DNA from: Moringa oleifera
Lineage: Eukaryota > Streptophyta > Magnoliopsida > Brassicales > Moringaceae
Length of the DNA: 64,000 bases
Direction: 5' to 3'
Assembly: GCA_021397835.1 (NCBI GenBank)
Contig: JAJFZO010000902.1
Location: forward strand, 592,001 to 656,000
The position numbers were made by a program, and so were the translations under genes. Of this stretch, positions 63,001-64,000 are shown one piece after another. The notes beneath the pieces are model-generated. The model did no database searches. It was not told the DNA's origin and saw only the letters and a list, made by a program, of their open reading frames with translations. Numbering within the stretch: position 1 is the stretch's first letter; each line of letters starts with the position of its first letter.

Positions 63001-63338
63001 TTTAATAAATAAGCATTACTTTTGTAGCATGATGTTAAAGCATCTTGAAACTTAGATGACTTAACTCATTTTATTTTATTTTTTGACTTGAACAAAAAAA
63101 GAAACTTAATTTGATTTGAAAATTTTATTTTATTTTTTAAATATGAAAAAAAGAAATGATAAGTTTATTTTACAAATTATTCCATCAAAATTCAGTTGAT
63201 AACTTTTTAATTGTGAAGATTTATTTATCATTCAAAAGTTTTAAGTAATATTATTTTATTTTGTTTATATTATTTCTTTTATATTTTATCATATATTACA
63301 ATATGTATTAAGAGTAAGTATCAAATAAACTGATATCG
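63001..63338 (+). other. AT-rich noncoding block X, second copy
   Basis: Closely matches 46051-46391, with the same junctions to array on the left and to an inverted LTR on the right. Confidence 0.72.
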
Positions 63339-64000
63339 TATTTTGAAAGATCAGAATTAAGAATGAAAATGATGTAACTTTGCTGAAAAATTTATTTGAA
63401 GAGTACAAACACAAGTTTGAACAGATTTGAACGAAAATAAGGGATAAAAGTCTCCACTAAGTTTAATACCAAAGGGATACAAAAAATTACCACCCTAAGG
63501 ATAATAAACAAGGTACAGTACCTCATAACTCACAACTCAAAAGGATATAGATGAATACTACTCTAAGAGATACAAAGATATTTCTTGCCACTCAATGGCT
63601 CATAACCAAAGAGATACAAAGATATTTCTTGCCACTCAATGGCTCCTAACCAAAGAGATACAAAGATGAAATAGAGAACTCAAAGAGTTTCTGCAGTTAC
63701 AACTAAAGTCTAAGCTATCTTCTAAGTTTAAAGCATAAAAATAAATACCAGTGCATGGAACAATCCTTCATGCATTAGGATTTCAAAAATCATTAAGTTT
63801 TTGTTAAAAACTAAATTATTTAATACATTTATTTGACAAAAAAAGAAGTTAGTAGAGTGAAATAAATATCTCTTGAAGATTACTAAAGTGCATGCCAACT
63901 GTCCATTGCTAAAGAAACTTTTATAATTTCTTCTTTAGAAAATCTTCCAAGGTGCATGCCAATTGCCCATCACTAAAGAAGCTTTCACAATTTCTTTTTT
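63339..64000 (-). mobile_element. LTR of element R7, minus strand, cut by the window end
   Basis: Colinear with 46392-46975 in minus-strand reading. A segment of about 44 bases is duplicated in tandem at 63570-63660 (AGAGATACAAAGATATTTCT twice). The inner repeat near 63890-64000 is the same as at 46861-46980. The LTR start and any integrase would lie beyond the window. Confidence 0.82.

Noticed and set aside
1..64000. TTAGGC motifs as nematode-type telomere repeats
   Set aside because: TTAGGC occurs once per 17-bp unit at most and never as a hexamer tandem. The telomere-like tracts here use the TTTAGGG heptamer.
1..64000. tRNA or rRNA genes
   Set aside because: No tRNA arm pattern or conserved rRNA core was found on reading either strand; the composition is too AT-rich in nearly all of the window.

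Overview
This window looks like heterochromatic nuclear DNA from a flowering plant. Three things point there: decayed Ty3/gypsy LTR retrotransposon pieces of a plant type, long degenerate tracts of the plant-type telomere heptamer (CCCTAAA on one strand, TTTAGGG on the other), and a very AT-rich composition. I found no intact gene, tRNA or rRNA. The longest open frame is 129 codons and is a broken piece of retrotransposon integrase. I cannot name the species.

About two thirds of the window (roughly 43 kb by adding up blocks) is one degenerate tandem repeat with a 17-bp unit, close to TTAGGCYCAATTAWTTA. The units are very diverged, yet the 17-bp register holds over long stretches. Each unit is close to a palindrome, and the array changes orientation many times. 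Plus-oriented blocks: 1-4208, 7120-8645, 10009-10706, 14041-15885, 19549-26345, 29566-30838, 47166-48540, 48991-49328, 49527-52154, 53573-55480. Minus-oriented blocks: 10707-11755, 15886-18456, 30839-32536, most of 34925-36257, 39706-46050, 48541-48990, 55481-57766, 58937-63000.

Layout. (1) 1-4208 is array. (2) 4209-7119 is the left part of retroelement R1: a partial LTR fused to the protease/RT linker, then RT, RNase H and integrase. (3) 7120-18456 is an 11.3-kb insertion that splits R1 and is bounded by a 220-bp direct duplication of the integrase. It holds array, telomere-like DNA, a TAG-rich tract and a 1.75-kb inverted repeat (10009-11755 against 14815-16591). (4) 18457-19538 is the rest of R1, integrase C-terminus plus 3' LTR. 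(5) About 22.69-47.16 kb is one large composite unit. (6) About 49.53-64.0 kb is a second, partly deleted copy of that unit. Both carry array, an AT-rich noncoding block (N), an integrase fragment, an LTR end, telomere-like DNA, more array, an AT-rich block (X) and an inverted LTR.

No genes work together here. The retrotransposon pieces come from one family and all have lost essential residues or frames. What is interesting is structural: a 17-bp phased repeat that mixes with interstitial telomere-like DNA and retroelement ends, copied in large blocks with inversions, deletions and small tandem expansions. Percent identities are hand counts over short samples, and block edges are good to about 10-50 bp unless a junction is described.
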